Shown one piece after another: positions 10,562 through 22,410 of a stretch of 64,000 nucleotides of DNA. Source of the DNA: Urophycis tenuis (lineage: Eukaryota > Chordata > Actinopteri > Gadiformes > Phycidae); the NCBI GenBank assembly GCA_036785325.1, contig JAXIVH010000066.1, forward strand, positions 744,001 through 808,000. Direction: 5' to 3'. The notes below the pieces were generated by a model. That model saw nothing but the letters and a program-made list of their open reading frames with translations, was not told the DNA's origin and did no database searches. The position numbers were made by a program, and so were the translations under genes. The first letter of the stretch is position 1. Each line of letters opens with the position of its first letter.

Positions 10562-10638
<77 letters not shown>
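10484..10638. repeat. (CATA)n followed by long (CA)n
   Basis: About 90 bp of CATACATA with TGTACATACAGTA interruptions, then about 65 bp of uninterrupted CA. Open frames across it are artefacts of the repeat. Confidence 0.95.
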
Positions 10639-10642
<4 letters not shown>

Positions 10643-10974
10643 GTGGATGGATTTAGAGGTGCTCTGGTTGCACCTCTGCCCTGCCACAGTTGAACCAGGA
10701 CAGGGATGATGTTTTGGTGATAAGAGTGTGTTGAGTCTGTTGAGTCGGGTCGGCTAAACCCGAGTCGGTTAAATAATCGACTGTCTGAGAGACCAGTTCA
10801 AATCTGTTCAAGGTCTGCAAAGTTTGAAAAAAAAAAAACACCCTCAGATTCCAACAATGTGTGTTCTGATGACTGGACTCGGTGGTTCAAGTCCTGCCGT
10901 GAACAGACGAACATGAAGAGCTCATATTCTTCTGTAACTCAAACGATTTGATTTTGGTGTCAAGTGCAACCTCC

Positions 10975-11740
10975 GCCGCTGGCATAGACGGGCACATCAG
11001 TTAGAGCAGTTGGTAGGTCATCTCTGGAGAGCCTGGATCAGGTCAGAGCCTGTACACCACCCTCCATGAAGCCAGCCCACAGCTCACTGTAGTGCACACA
11101 GTCCAGGGATCAGCACATAACCCCCCCGCCCCTTCTCCACCACCACCACCAAACTTTAGCTGTTACTTAGTTGTCTGACTTTAAGTCAAATTTAACCTTC
11201 AAACATGTCATAGAAAGCATCACAGTGGTGCAGTGGATAGAGCTTCTTGTGTACAGTTCTGTAGACACAGGTTCAAGTCCTGTTGAGGTTGGTGCTGATT
11301 AACTCTTTATGTTGTCATGTCATCAATTGTCTGACTTTTAAGTCAAGTATAACCTCTGACAATGTCATAGAAAGCGTCATGGTGGTGCAGTGGATAGAGC
11401 TGCTTGTGTACAGCTCTGAAGACACAGGTTCAAGTCCTGTCTATTTTGGAGCTGCTGAACTCTTTATGTTGTCTGACTTCTAAGTCAACTATGACCTCCG
11501 AACATATCAGAGAAACCATCCCAGTGGTGCAGTGGATTGAGCCGCTTGTGCAGAGTTCTGGAGACAGGGGTTCAAATTCCTGGTTGAGCTGTTTGTTGTC
11601 TCTTCTGTAACTCTAACAATGTCATGAGATTTTGAAGTCAAGTATAACCTTCGCTGCTGTCATAGACTGGCCCTTGTGGCACAACGGTTAAAGCAGTGGG
11701 TAGGAATCTCTGGAAGAGCCTGCTTCAGGTCGGAGGCTGG
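10975..11740 (+). repeat. Tandem tRNA-like modules
   Basis: Three modules at about 11217-11290, 11374-11443 and 11516-11585 share TGGTGCAGTGGATAGAGC (fits the A-box TRGYNNARNNG) and GGTTCAAGTCC or a near match (B-box), spaced like a tRNA gene. Two more divergent relatives at about 10985-11050 and 11668-11740 share CTCTGGA...GAGCCTG...CAGGTC. No intact cloverleaf was worked out, so these are tRNA-derived repeats or pseudogenes. Confidence 0.6.
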
Positions 11741-11989
11741 TTAAAGTCCAGAGCTTGGTACAGTGTACAGCCTCTGGAATGGGTCTGAGCCTGGTTTGGG
11801 TCAGGCACAGTGCGCAGTAGAAGATTGTTAGTACAAGAAGTAGTTTTCTCAAATGTCATTTTTAACAAAACATCTTCAGTGAGAAAGCTATACATGGGTA
11901 TATTCTGGGTTCTAATCCCCCACCCACTCACAGGAATGGATTAATGCAATTTCATCCATTTAGACTCTCACCCAGACACACATCAGCCT

Positions 11990-12214
11990 TCACAGGACTT
12001 GAACCCATGTCTTCAGAACAGTGTGTGTAGGAGCTCTCAAGTGCACCACAGGGACACCAGCAAGGTTTGTGTGAGAGAGGTTCTGCTGCACATTACAGTC
12101 AACATGACAGTGTTTGTTGTAAAAACTTCCAACTCCACATTGTTTTTGGCATGAGTTGAACCCATGACTCAAGATCAGATCAACAGCAGCTCTATCCATC
12201 GTGCCACTGAGCCA
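11990..12214 (-). repeat. Two minus-strand tRNA-like modules
   Basis: On the minus strand, 12059-11990 contains GGTGCACTTGAGAGC and GGGTTCAAGTCC, and 12214-12150 contains TGGCTCAGTGGCACGATGG and GGGTTCAACTC. Both look like degenerate tRNA genes. The surrounding 500 bp recurs in decayed form at 15320-15800. Confidence 0.5.
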
Positions 12215-12361
12215 CTTGCCATAGATTGAGTCAACGTGTATAGTTGACTTTACAATTCAATGTCACTTTGTAAAGATTCAATAATCCAAATGCAGATTGT
12301 AGGACATGTTTTCAGCATGCTAAATACATAATGTCAATTTATCTTTAGCAAATAACCAGTA

Positions 12362-12433
12362 GCCTGAACAGGGACTTGAACCCAGGACCCTCAGATTAAA
12401 AGTCTGATGCTCTACCAGCTGAGCTACCCAGGC
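12362..12433 (-). tRNA. tRNA-Lys (TTT)-like gene
   Basis: The minus strand begins GCCTGGGTAGCTCAGC and contains the anticodon loop ACTTTTAAT and the T-arm GGGTTCAAGTCCC, ending TTCAGGC. Acceptor stem GCCTGGG/TTCAGGC pairs with two G-T pairs; anticodon arm CAGAC/.../TCTG pairs. It closely resembles vertebrate tRNA-Lys(TTT). Against a working gene: the base after the stem is T rather than the usual G, and no T-run terminator follows closely. It may be a recent tRNA pseudogene. Confidence 0.65.
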
Positions 12434-13309
12434 TTCATGAAAATTGTAGAAGGTTGTGTCTAACGATGACAATTCAGGTTTGAGGCCCGCCTTCTCCAAT
12501 CTATTGCATTCTTCAGCATTTCACTATCAGTTAGAGACAGCACAGAGAAAACACTTTATTTAAACAGCAACAAATACAGTCGGGGCAGTAGAATAATAAT
12601 CAGGAATCATTGATCACTGGTTAAATAGGGAAGAGGTGTAATGGCAACAGCACATATGTGTGTACACACACACACACGATGGATCTAGAGCTGCTCTGGC
12701 TGTAGCTCTGCCCTGCCACAGCTGAACTAGAACAGGGACGAACACTTGGTTAAGATATGGGCTGAAAAAAAAAGTTGTCTGAAAAAAAGCATAAGGGGTC
12801 GTTTTTTTCCGTTTTTAATTTTTACTTTTTTTTTTTGCGTGTATACATATACGCATACAAACATACATCACATTTATTAGTTTATTTTTTTGCAGGGCAA
12901 TTTCTACCGGACCCTAGGGGGTGAAACGCATTTTATAACCAAACAGACAAACAACACTGCAGCCTTCCAGAGACTCATTCCTAAACATCTAGACTTGCAC
13001 ATGACTACACGTCCAGGGCAGACCACCGGGTCCAGGTCCACGGGTCTGGGAGTGTCTGGACACCGGTGGGACCGGTAGGGTCAGCACCAAGGCCCGGCAT
13101 GCGCCGCTGCCGCCAGAAACTCAGTCCCCATGGCAACACGCGTCAACAAACTGCTCAGCAAAGTACATCAGGGGGAAGACACCCGCTGTTGTCAGGGTGT
13201 CATTCGGTACGAGCGCCTCCATCAGCCTCCGCCAGCCTCCGCCAGCCTCCGTCAGCCTCCACCAGCCTCCGTCAGTCTCTGTCAGCTCAACGCTCCTCTG
13301 TGTTCTCAT
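12434..13309. other. No gene recognised; AT-rich runs and a short CCTCCGCCAG minisatellite
   Basis: 12780-12890 is T-rich. 13215-13280 is a roughly 10-bp tandem of CCTCC(G/A)(C/T)CAG. A minus frame over it (LVPNDTLTTAGVFPLMYFAEQF) could be a further ZP-gene exon but has no support I can see. Confidence 0.5.
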
Positions 13310-15035
13310 GGGCAGCAGGAGGAGCAGGAGGAGCAGGAGGAGCAGGGGGGTCCCCGCGGGGGGGTGACGACGTGGGGGGCGGGAAGAGGATTCTGGAGTC
13401 CGACGTCGGGTAGCGGCACTGGAGGGTCAGCCTGCCGCGGCCTGGAGGAGGAGGAGGTCAAAGGTCACACACACACAGCATAGGGGAACAAAGCGAGAGG
13501 GGGGGGCCGGGGGGTCACCACCTGTACAGCGAGTCTCGGTGTATCAGCGGGTCCGCCTGGTCGGGGAGGAAGTCCTGCTGGTACCTCACCTGGTTCTGGT
13601 AAACCAGCTGATCACCCTCGGTCTGCCAAGGGAAGAACGTGTGACAAGAAGTCACTGAACAAGGAATGAGAAGGTTCTGTGACCGCACGCACGCCTGACG
13701 CACGCACGTGCGCGCGCTCACACGCACACACACGTACCGTCAGGGTGGTGCCACAGGACTCCACACCGAAGACAAACAGCGCCCGCGCGCTGTTCGTTTC
13801 CACGGGAACGCAGCTGGGGTCCGCCAGGGTGGTGCGGTCGGGCCTCACGGGTGGAGCGGCGTGGGTGGTGTCCACCACCGCCACCACACGTCCTTCTGGC
13901 AAGCAGGCTGGCAAAAAAGAACCCCCACCCACCCACACAAACATTCAGCGGTCTGCCAGCAGGCGGGGCGTCACAGGCTTGGTTCTGTGTCACCCACTGG
14001 GAGACCACCGCTGTCTCCCGGTGGGTGACACACACGGGGGGGGAGGGACGGGGAGAGCAGACACCTGTAGCTCCTCCTACAGAGACTCAAGACCTCGCCA
14101 CTACCTGCTCCTCAGTGAGACATCACCACCTCACTGGAAGGTGCAGCGTGGGACAGCCTGCAGGGGAGCTGACCGCTCTGCACTCTTCATGGCCTCGGGT
14201 GCGGGGTGTGTGTGCTCTGTTGTTGCTGTTATGTGTGGCCAGGTAGTGGGGGTGTTATACACCTGGGACTGTATTGTGTTTTCTTTTTGGGGCTGCTGGT
14301 CTCCCTCCTGTCCTCCCTTGTTGCTCCTTCCCCCATAGGTGGTAATCAATTTGATAATCAGCAAGGGGTTAAAGAGGAGGAGGAGGGAGGCTGAGCTCTC
14401 TCTCACACAAACACAGCAGCAGCAGCAGCAGCAGGGGAAGGTTTGTGTTCTCTACTACTAGAGCTGAAGTAACCCATTTTCCCCTCTGTCCAATATGGCA
14501 GAGTTTTCCTTTTTTTAGTTTGAGTTGGAGATCTCTGGTAGTCCTGTTTGGTGTTTTTTGTTATTTTAGCCCTGTGTTTCTAGTTAGTGTGGAGGTGCAG
14601 GGTGCGACGGCCCACAGCGTGGCTGGCCCGGTGTTTCCCCCTCTTGTTCCTTTTGACCGTGGTCTCCATCTCTTTTTGGTTTATTACTTTAAGGGTTCAT
14701 TTTTTCCCTTTTTTCCCGTTGCTACTTTTCAATAAAAAATCTTTTTTGCAAACTTTAAAACTTGTGTGGCGTCCTTTATATGTTATGGTCTCATTGAGCC
14801 AATATTGATATTTATTTTATGAGTGTGTGTGTGTGTGTAACGCACCCAGAAGTTCCCCGGGAGCGAAGGTGCATCTGTGGAACAGCCGGTCCTGCACACG
14901 CTGGGACTCCAGGTCCACCACAGACAGCTCAGCCCGGGCCACCACCCGGGCCAGCGCCACCTCCTGGACCCGGGGCCAGAGGAACATGGACCGACATGAG
15001 CAGAGCTCTTCAAACGAGAGGGCATGCAAAGTCAT
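13310..15035 (-). CDS. ZP-domain egg-coat protein gene (ZP2/ZPAX-like), partial
   Basis: Minus-strand exons: 13907-13738 (ends donor GTACGTG), 13622-13522, and one starting at 13431. Read in order they give TTLADPSCVPVE, then ALFVFGVESCGTT, then GDQLVYQNQVRY, then HRDSLYR and LTLQCRYP. This is the end of a ZP-N module (conserved Cys, CGT, Y-x-N) followed by the strand-C-x-Y that starts the next part, in the same order as vertebrate ZP2. ZP proteins polymerise into the egg envelope. An exon-like frame at 15035-14840 (FEELCSCRSMFLWPRVQEV) may be an upstream exon. No ZP-C module or consensus furin site was found to the left, where low-complexity GAGCAG and CCTCCGCCAG repeats lie, so the gene looks incomplete or poorly assembled. 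Confidence 0.6.
14160..14790 (+). repeat. Unclassified repeat-like segment, possibly a solo LTR
   Basis: GT-rich start, a CAG run at about 14415-14432, long T-rich stretches and an AATAAAAAA signal near 14730 followed by CTTGTGTGGCG. The pattern resembles an LTR with its poly(A) signal, but no paired copy or target duplication was found. Confidence 0.3.
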
Positions 15036-15319
15036 ATTTGTAAAACAAACAGGAGAGAATGTCAGTTACCCCTTATGATTTTATGGCAACAAAAAAAATG
15101 TACAAAGGAAAAAAACTACATAGTTACCGCTTTTGTTTTTGTTTAACCTAAGGGATAAAAACTAAATTATATTTGTAAAAAAAAAAAAAAAACTGAAAAA
15201 ACCCAACATGCAACTAAGTTGTTGGGTAACTAACTTTGCACTTGGAGGTGTTTTTTCCCTTATATATATTTTTTTACAAATGACTTTTTTTTTTGCATAT
15301 ATGTATGTATGCATGGTCT

Positions 15320-15800
15320 GCAGATGTGTAGCAGCTCTCTCAACTGCGCCACAGAGACACCAAAAAGGCTTGTGCGGGAGGTTCTACTGTACGTTACAAT
15401 CCACATGTTAGTGTTTGTTGTAAAAACATGGAAGTCAACATTGTTCTTGGCATGAATTGAACCCATGACTCAAGATCAGTTCACCAACAGCTCCATCCAC
15501 TGAGCCACTGGTTGTGAAAGGAGTCAACGTGTATAATTGACTTTACAATTCTATCTTATAAGTCTCTTTAAAGCGTCAATAATCCAAAAGCAGATTGCAG
15601 CACATGTTTCGACAGTGCTGAATCCATAATGGCAATCTATTGACTAAAGTGAATAAGCAGTTGCCTGAACAAGGACTTGAACCCTGCACCCTCAGATTAA
15701 AAGGCTTCACAAAGCTGGTAGACGGTTGTGTCTTATGATGACAATTCTGGATTGATGCCTGCTATCTCCAATCTACTGCATTCTTCAGCATTTTACTATC
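15320..15800. repeat. Diverged duplicate of the 12.0-12.5 kb tRNA-like region
   Basis: Same order of landmarks as 12025-12540: CTCTCAA..TGCGCCACAG, TGTTTGTTGTAAAAAC, GAACCCATGACTCAAGATCAG, GAGTCAACGTGTATA, and a decayed tRNA-Lys remnant at about 15660-15708 (CTCAGATTAAAAGG) that has lost the anticodon stem and D-arm. Confidence 0.75.
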
Positions 15801-16428
15801 ATTTAATAATAATAATGCATTTTATTTAAAGACACCTTTCAAAGCTCTCAAGGACACCTTACAAGACAAGTTAAAAAACAAGTAACTATGGCATGTGTGA
15901 CAGAGTACGCCACTTGGAATAAGTGTTTTTAGGCGTGATTTAAAGGTGGAGACAGAGTCAGGAGTGTGAATGTTTGGTGCCGATCGGCCGAAAGCTCTTG
16001 GCCCCCATGGTGGATAGGTTGGCAGATGGAGCTGAGAGCTGGATGGCAGAAGAGGATCGGAGAGGGCGTAAAGGTGTGGAGTGGATTTAGAGAGATGGCA
16101 CAGAGAACTGCCCTGCCACAGTTGAACTAGCACAGGGATGAATAATTGGTGGATACGGGCCGGAAAAAAAAGAAGAAAACAAAACACAAAACAGAAAAAA
16201 ATACATATTTACCCCTCACGTTTTTTTTTGTCAAAATGTATTTTCGGCCCACGTCTTCACCAAACGTTCATCCCTGTCCTAGTTCAACTGTAGCAGGGCA
16301 GAGGTGCCCTCAGCTTTTACACGCAGGACCTTCAACAATGTCAGCATGATCCATGTGACCAAACACATGGATCACTAAACAGTAAAATAGTTAGCAGCGT
16401 GTTTAGCGCACCAATTTTCCCCATATAT
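15801..16428. other. No gene recognised
   Basis: The sequence carries a few short phrases shared with 12.66-12.75 kb (CTGCCCTGCCACAG.TGAACTAG.ACAGGGA) and with 10.67-10.70 kb, so it is dispersed repeat DNA. A minus frame over 15822-16187 has no recognised motif. Confidence 0.4.
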
Positions 16429-17060
16429 CCATCCATCCATCCATTACTGCCGCTTATCCGGGGTCAGGTCGCGGGGGCAGCAGCCTGAGGAGGGAAGCCC
16501 AGACTTCCCTCTCCCCAGCCACTTCGTCCAGCTCTTCCGGGGGGATCCCGAGGCGTTCCCAGGCCAGCCGAGAGACATAGTCCCTCCAGCGTGTCCTGGG
16601 TCTTCCCCGGGGCCTCCTCCCGGAGGGACGTGCCCGGAACACCTCCCCAGGGAGGCGTCCAGGAGGCATCCTCACTAGATGCCCGAGTCACCGCAACTGG
16701 CTCCTCTCGATGCGGAGGAGCAGCGGTTCTACTCTGAGCCCCCCCCCGGATGACCGAGCTTCTCACCCTATCTCTAAGGGAGAGCCCGGACACCCTGCGG
16801 AGGAAACTCATTTCGGCCGCTTGTATTCGCGATCTCGTTCTTTCGGTCACTACCCACAGCTCGTGACCATAGGTGAGGGTAGGAACGTAAATTGACCGGT
16901 AAATCGAGAGCTTCGCCTTTCGGCTCAGCTCCTTCTTCACCATGACGGACCGGTGCAGAGCCCGCATCACTGCCGACGCAGCACCGATCCGTCGGTCAAT
17001 CTCCCGCTCCATCTTCCCCTCACTCGTGAACAAGACCCCGAGATACTTGAACTCCTCCAC
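16429..17060 (-). mobile_element. 5'-truncated non-LTR retrotransposon (Rex3/RTE-like) end
   Basis: The minus frame opens with FKYLGVLFTSEGKMEREI and LTYGHELWVV, the conserved post-RT region of a LINE family very common in teleosts, and in a second frame GRRPRGRPRTRWRDY. The switch of frame near the C-run at about 16739-16747 shows a frameshift. The 3' end on the minus strand is a short GGAT/GATG tetranucleotide repeat (16429-16445), the hallmark described for Rex3. It is cut at the 5' end at about 17060, as is usual for dead LINE copies. Clade assignment is from memory of the tail and motif, not from alignment. Confidence 0.75.
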
Positions 17061-17932
17061 TTAAATATTTACAATACATATTCGCTCCTACCAAATTACA
17101 ATGTGCAATTTCAGCAATTACACAATTTCAGTTTCCATTTTAGACAGATTTCATGTGAAAACATGACTATGCACTTTTTAAACCATGTCTTTATGCTTAA
17201 TTCATCACAACAGTATTCCACATCACAGAGTTAAATCACTAAATTAAGCAAACTACAATAAAACTGACCAACCAATGTTTCCACAATACATTCCGTACTA
17301 CCACGTGAACATTTACAACACAGATGCAGATACTACAGTGCACAAACACAAATGTTTTTCCCCGCCCGCATCCCAATGCCTCGTCGGCGTCCAACAATCA
17401 ACAACAAGTGGCACTCGCAACAAAGTCTTAACGTAGCAATCTTATCGGCTGTCTGTTCAGTCTTTGAATAATTGGTACCAGATTCCGCACAACTTCAGGA
17501 GAGCTAGATGAGGATGCCGGCTTTTACTTTCTTGCGCTGCACTGGCGTTTTTGCCGGCTCCCGCCATAGACATCCCATCTCATAGACGCAGCATTGAGCG
17601 CTACTGCCCACTGGGCTGACGAGACGCGGGGCAGCCATCTTGGAGTGGTGATCCGCCCCCCTCAGTGTAATTCATTTGACAGGAGAAATGAACTGTCAGC
17701 GCATTTAATTTATCTTACCTCACTGAATACCATTGATTTTCACACGTTTTTTTTGTAATACGTGTAGCTATGATAAAGGACACATGTTTTGGCCCGTTTT
17801 ATTATTCATAGTTGGCTTAACAGTAATAGAATATTATTATATGCTATAAGTGACCAGACGTCCGAGATCAAAACTGGGAGCATAATCCCCGAGAAGGGGG
17901 AAAAAAAGGATCAGCTATGTTTAAGTATATAT
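17061..17932. other. No gene recognised
   Basis: AT-rich sequence, a motif AGCCATCTTGGAGTGG near 17633, and an ATATAT/GTGT microsatellite at the right end that joins the first gene fragment of the satellite array. Confidence 0.5.
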
Positions 17933-18680
17933 ATATATATGTGTGTGTGTGTATATGCGTGTGTGTGTGTGTGTGTGTGTTTTAATCACTTACTTGGAAC
18001 GGCATGATCCCACATCGCTGTGAAGGGACGGCGTTAACGAGGTGGGCGTGCAACCCCTCGAGAGAGTTGCTGCCTCGCCGGCACTTGTACTTGTTCAGCC
18101 GAATGCTGTTCTTCACAACCACCTTCACAGAGACATACAGCTGTAGGGGGGTCCTGTAACACACAACCTATTGCAAGGTCCTCATTTATGCTGGTGTCAT
18201 TTTGAAACGTTACCATATACAAGTTTGAATGGTTTTGACACACGATGACTGCAGAGACAGCTGCAGGATGGCCCACGAAGCAGGACAGAGGGGGCATGTG
18301 GCTGTGCGGGGAGGACCAGCGGTATGGGTGCTGCCGACACAGGGGGCGGGCAGGCCACAGGCTGACGCAGCAGGAGGCCTCGGCTGGAGGCGGGTGGGCG
18401 CAGGAGGCTTCGGCCGGGTGGAGGACGATAACGCAGTGGACTGAACGGGCCGGTTGGTGGGAGTCACAGGCTCTGGCTCATCAACAAATAATTTGGAAAT
18501 ATAAAATACACACGTGATCAGTATTGATATTGATATCTTTTATGAGAACACTGTTCATACTATTTACACTTTTTATACAACTGTTTATACAATGTCCATA
18601 CTGTTTATTTATTAATGTTTATCACTGACAATAAAGGTGACTTGGTATGACTTGTGGTCTATTTTCTTTCCACAGTCAAC
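17933..18680 (-). pseudogene. Gene fragment A (long form), left edge of the main array
   Basis: Minus-strand copy of exon 1 of the 4558-5542 gene, with donor GTAAGT at its left and the proline-rich block upstream of it. A 5-nt deletion in the exon near 18146 (CTGTAGGGG, where other copies have CTGTATGCCAGGG) breaks the frame after LQDPP. Its proline-rich block keeps TTCGTGGGCC, as in the plus-strand gene, so it may be the least altered relative. Confidence 0.75.
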
Positions 18681-21600
18681 AGAACACATATGAATCAGCT
18701 CATTATTTCGATGACCCGTTGGCAAATATAGTCATGCCATACGCCGTTGGAAAGCTTAGATTTCCCCGCTTAAAATGAGCCCATCTCCGAGCAATTTGGT
18801 TGCTCACAGACTTAACTGCGTCAGGTTGACTGAAATCAAGCAGCTAAAAACATACCTTCAACGTTTCAATTAACATCAATCTTTCCTTACAGAACACAAA
18901 TTAATTAGCTTAGTATTTCAACAACCCATGAGTCAATATAGTCTTGCCATAGGCCCTTGGAAAGCTTAGATTTATCCGCTTAAAATGAGCCCATCCCTGA
19001 GCAATTTGGTTGCTCACAGACCAAACTGCGTCAGTTTGACTGAAGTCTACCCAGAAGCTAAAAACATACCTTCAACGTTTCAATTAACATCAATCTTTCC
19101 TTACAGAACACAAATTATTTAGCTTAGTATTTCAACGACCCTTTGGTGAATATAGTCTTGCCGTACACTGTTGGAAAGCGTAGATTTCCCTGCTTAAAAT
19201 GAGTCCGTCCTCGAGCAGTCTGGTTGCTCACAGACTAAACTGCGTCAGGTTGACTGAAGTCTACCCAGCAGCTAAAAACATACCTTCAACGTTTCAATTA
19301 ACATCAATCTTTCCTTACAGAACACAAATTAATTAGCTTATTATTTCGACGACCCGTGGGCAAATATAGTCATGCCATACGCCGTTGGAAAGCTTAGATT
19401 TCTCCGCTTAAAATGAGCCCATCTGCGAGCAGTCTGGTTGATCAAAGACTAAACTGCGTCAGGTTGACTGAAGTCTACCCAGCAGCTAAAAACATACCTT
19501 CAACGTTTCAATTAACATCAATCTTTCCTTACAGAACACAAATTAATGAGCTAAGTATTTCAACGACCCATGAGTCAATATAGTCTTGCCATATGCTGTT
19601 GGAAAGCTTAGATTTCCCCGCTTATAATGAGCCCATCCCCGATCAATTTGGTTGCTCACAGACAAAACTGCGTCAGGTTGACTGAAGATAACCCAGCAGC
19701 TAAAAACATACCTTCAACGTTTCAATTAAGATCAATCTTTCCTTACAGAACACAAATTAATTAGCTTAGTATTTCAACAACCCATGAGTCAATATAGTAT
19801 TGCCATACGCCGTTGGAAAGCTTAGATTTCCCCGCTTAAAATGAGCCCATCCGCGAGGAGTCTGGTTGATCACAGACTTAACTGCGTCAGTTTGACTGAA
19901 GTCTACCCAGTAGCTAAAAACATACCTTCAACGTTTCAATTAACATCAATCTTTCCTTACAGAACACAAATTAATTAGCTTAGTATTTCAACGACCCATG
20001 AGTCAGTATAGTCTTGCCATAGGCCCTTGGAAAGCTTAGATTTATCCGCTTAAAATGAGCCCATCCCTGAGCAATTTGGTTGCTCACAGACAAAACTGCG
20101 TCAGTTTGACTGAAGTCTACCCAGCAGCTAAAAACATACCTTCAACGTTTCAATTAACATCAATCTTTCCTTACAGAACACAAATTAATTAGCTTAGTAT
20201 TTCAACGACCCATTGTCAATATAGTCTTGCCATACGCCGTTGGAAAGCTTAGATTTCCCCGCTTAAAATGAGCCCATCTCCGAGCAATTTGGTTGCTCAC
20301 AGACTTAACTGCGTCAGGTTGACTGAAATCAAGCAGCTAAAAACATACCTTCAACGTTTCAATTAACATCAATCTTTCCTTACAGAACACAAATTAATTA
20401 GCTTAGTATTTCAACAACCCATGAGTCAATATAGTCTTGCCATAGGCCCTTGGAAAGCTTAGATTTATCCGCTTAAAATGAGCCCATCCCTGAGCAATTT
20501 GGTTGCTCACAGACCAAACTGCGTCAGTTTGACTGAAGTCTACCCAGAAGCTAAAAACATACCTTCAACGTTTCAATTAACATCAATCTTTCCTTACAGA
20601 ACACAAATTATTTAGCTTAGTATTTCAACGACCCTTTGGTGAATATAGTCTTGCCGTACACTGTTGGAAAGCGTAGATTTCCCTGCTTAAAATGAGTCCG
20701 TCCTCGAGCAGTCTGGTTGCTCACAGACTAAACTGCGTCAGGTTGACTGAAGTCTACCCAGCAGCTAAAAACATACCTTCAACGTTTCAATTAACATCAA
20801 TCTTTCCTTACAGAACACAAATTAATTAGCTTATTATTTCGACGACCCGTGGGCAAATATAGTCATGCCATACGCCGTTGGAAAGCTTAGATTTCTCCGC
20901 TTAAAATGAGCCCATCTGCGAGCAGTCTGGTTGATCAAAGACTAAACTGCGTCAGGTTGACTGAAGTCTACCCAGCAGCTAAAAACATACCTTCAACGTT
21001 TCAATTAACATCAATCTTTCCTTACAGAACACAAATTAATGAGCTAAGTATTTCAACGACCCATGAGTCAATATAGTCTTGCCATATGCTGTTGGAAAGC
21101 TTAGATTTCCCCGCTTATAATGAGCCCATCCCCGATCAATTTGGTTGCTCACAGACAAAACTGCGTCAGGTTGACTGAAGATAACCCAGCAGCTAAAAAC
21201 ATACCTTCAACGTTTCAATTAAGATCAATCTTTCCTTACAGAACACAAATTAATTAGCTTAGTATTTCAACAACCCATGAGTCAATATAGTATTGCCATA
21301 CGCCGTTGGAAAGCTTAGATTTCCCCGCTTAAAATGAGCCCATCCGCGAGGAGTCTGGTTGATCACAGACTTAACTGCGTCAGTTTGACTGAAGTCTACC
21401 CAGTAGCTAAAAACATACCTTCAACGTTTCAATTAACATCAATCTTTCCTTACAGAACACAAATTAATTAGCTTAGTATTTCAACGACCCATGAGTCAGT
21501 ATAGTCTTGCCATAGGCCCTTGGAAAGCTTAGATTTATCCGCTTAAAATGAGCCCATCCCTGAGCAATTTGGTTGCTCACAGACAAAACTGCGTCAGTTT

Positions 21601-22410
21601 GACTGAAGTCTACCCAGCAGCTAAAAACATACCTTCAACGTTTCAATTAACATCAATCTTTCCTTACAGAACACAAATTAATTAGCTTAGTATTTCAACG
21701 ACCCATTGTCAATATAGTCTTGCCATACGCCGTTGGAAAGCTTAGATTTCCCCGCTTAAAATGAGCCCATCTGCGAGCAGTCTGGTTGATCACAGACTAA
21801 ACTGCGTCAGGTTGACTGAAGTCTACCCAGCAGCTAAAAACATACCTTCAACGTTTCAATTAAGATCAATCTTTCAATAAAGAACACAAATTAATTAGCT
21901 TAGTATTTCATCGACCCATGAGTCAATATAGTCTTGCCATTCGCCGTTGGAAAGCTTAGATTTCCCCGCTTAAAATGAGCCCATCCGCGAGCAGTCTGGT
22001 TGATCACAGACTAAACTGCGTCAGGTTGACTGAAGTCTACCTAGCAGCTAAAAACATACCTTCAACGTTTCAATTAACGTCAATCTTTCCTTACAGAACA
22101 CAAATTAATTAGCTTAGTATTTCAACGACCCTTTGGTAAATATAGTCTTGCCATACGCCGTTGGAAAGCTTCGATTTCCCCGCTTATAATGAGCCCATCC
22201 CCGAGCAATTTGGTTGCTCACAGAAAAAACTGCGTCAGGTTGACTGAAGTCTACCCAGCAGCTAAAAACATACCTTCAACGTTTCAATTAAGATCAATCT
22301 TTCAATAAAGAACACAAATTAATTAGCTTAGTATTTCATCGACCCATGAGTCAATATAGTCTTGCCATACGCCGTTGGAAAGCTCAGATTTCCCCGCTTA
22401 AAATGAGCCC
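18681..22410. repeat. 214-bp satellite block with a 1493-bp seven-monomer duplication
   Basis: Marker variants repeat at exactly 1493 bp: ATCTCCGAGCAATTT at 18783 and 20276, GAGTCCGTCC at 19201 and 20694. Seven monomers of 213-214 bp make the unit, so 18.75-20.25 and 20.25-21.74 kb are recent tandem copies. Variant monomers are identical between the copies but differ from their neighbours. Confidence 0.95.

Noticed and set aside
10342..10693. Open frames over CA/CATA repeats
   Set aside because: Low-complexity translation of a microsatellite (CVCVCV, HTHTHT).
12150..12214. Functional tRNA gene on the minus strand
   Set aside because: A- and B-box-like words are present but no acceptor stem pairs.
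15822..16187. 121-codon minus frame as a gene
   Set aside because: No recognised motif, flanked by repeat fragments, no splice context.
18229..18517. Plus-strand frames of 71 and 90 codons (MVLTHDDC..., MTAETAAGW...) repeated in the long gene fragments
   Set aside because: They lie opposite the proline-rich block of the minus-strand gene; GC-rich sequence keeps several frames open. Treated as shadows.
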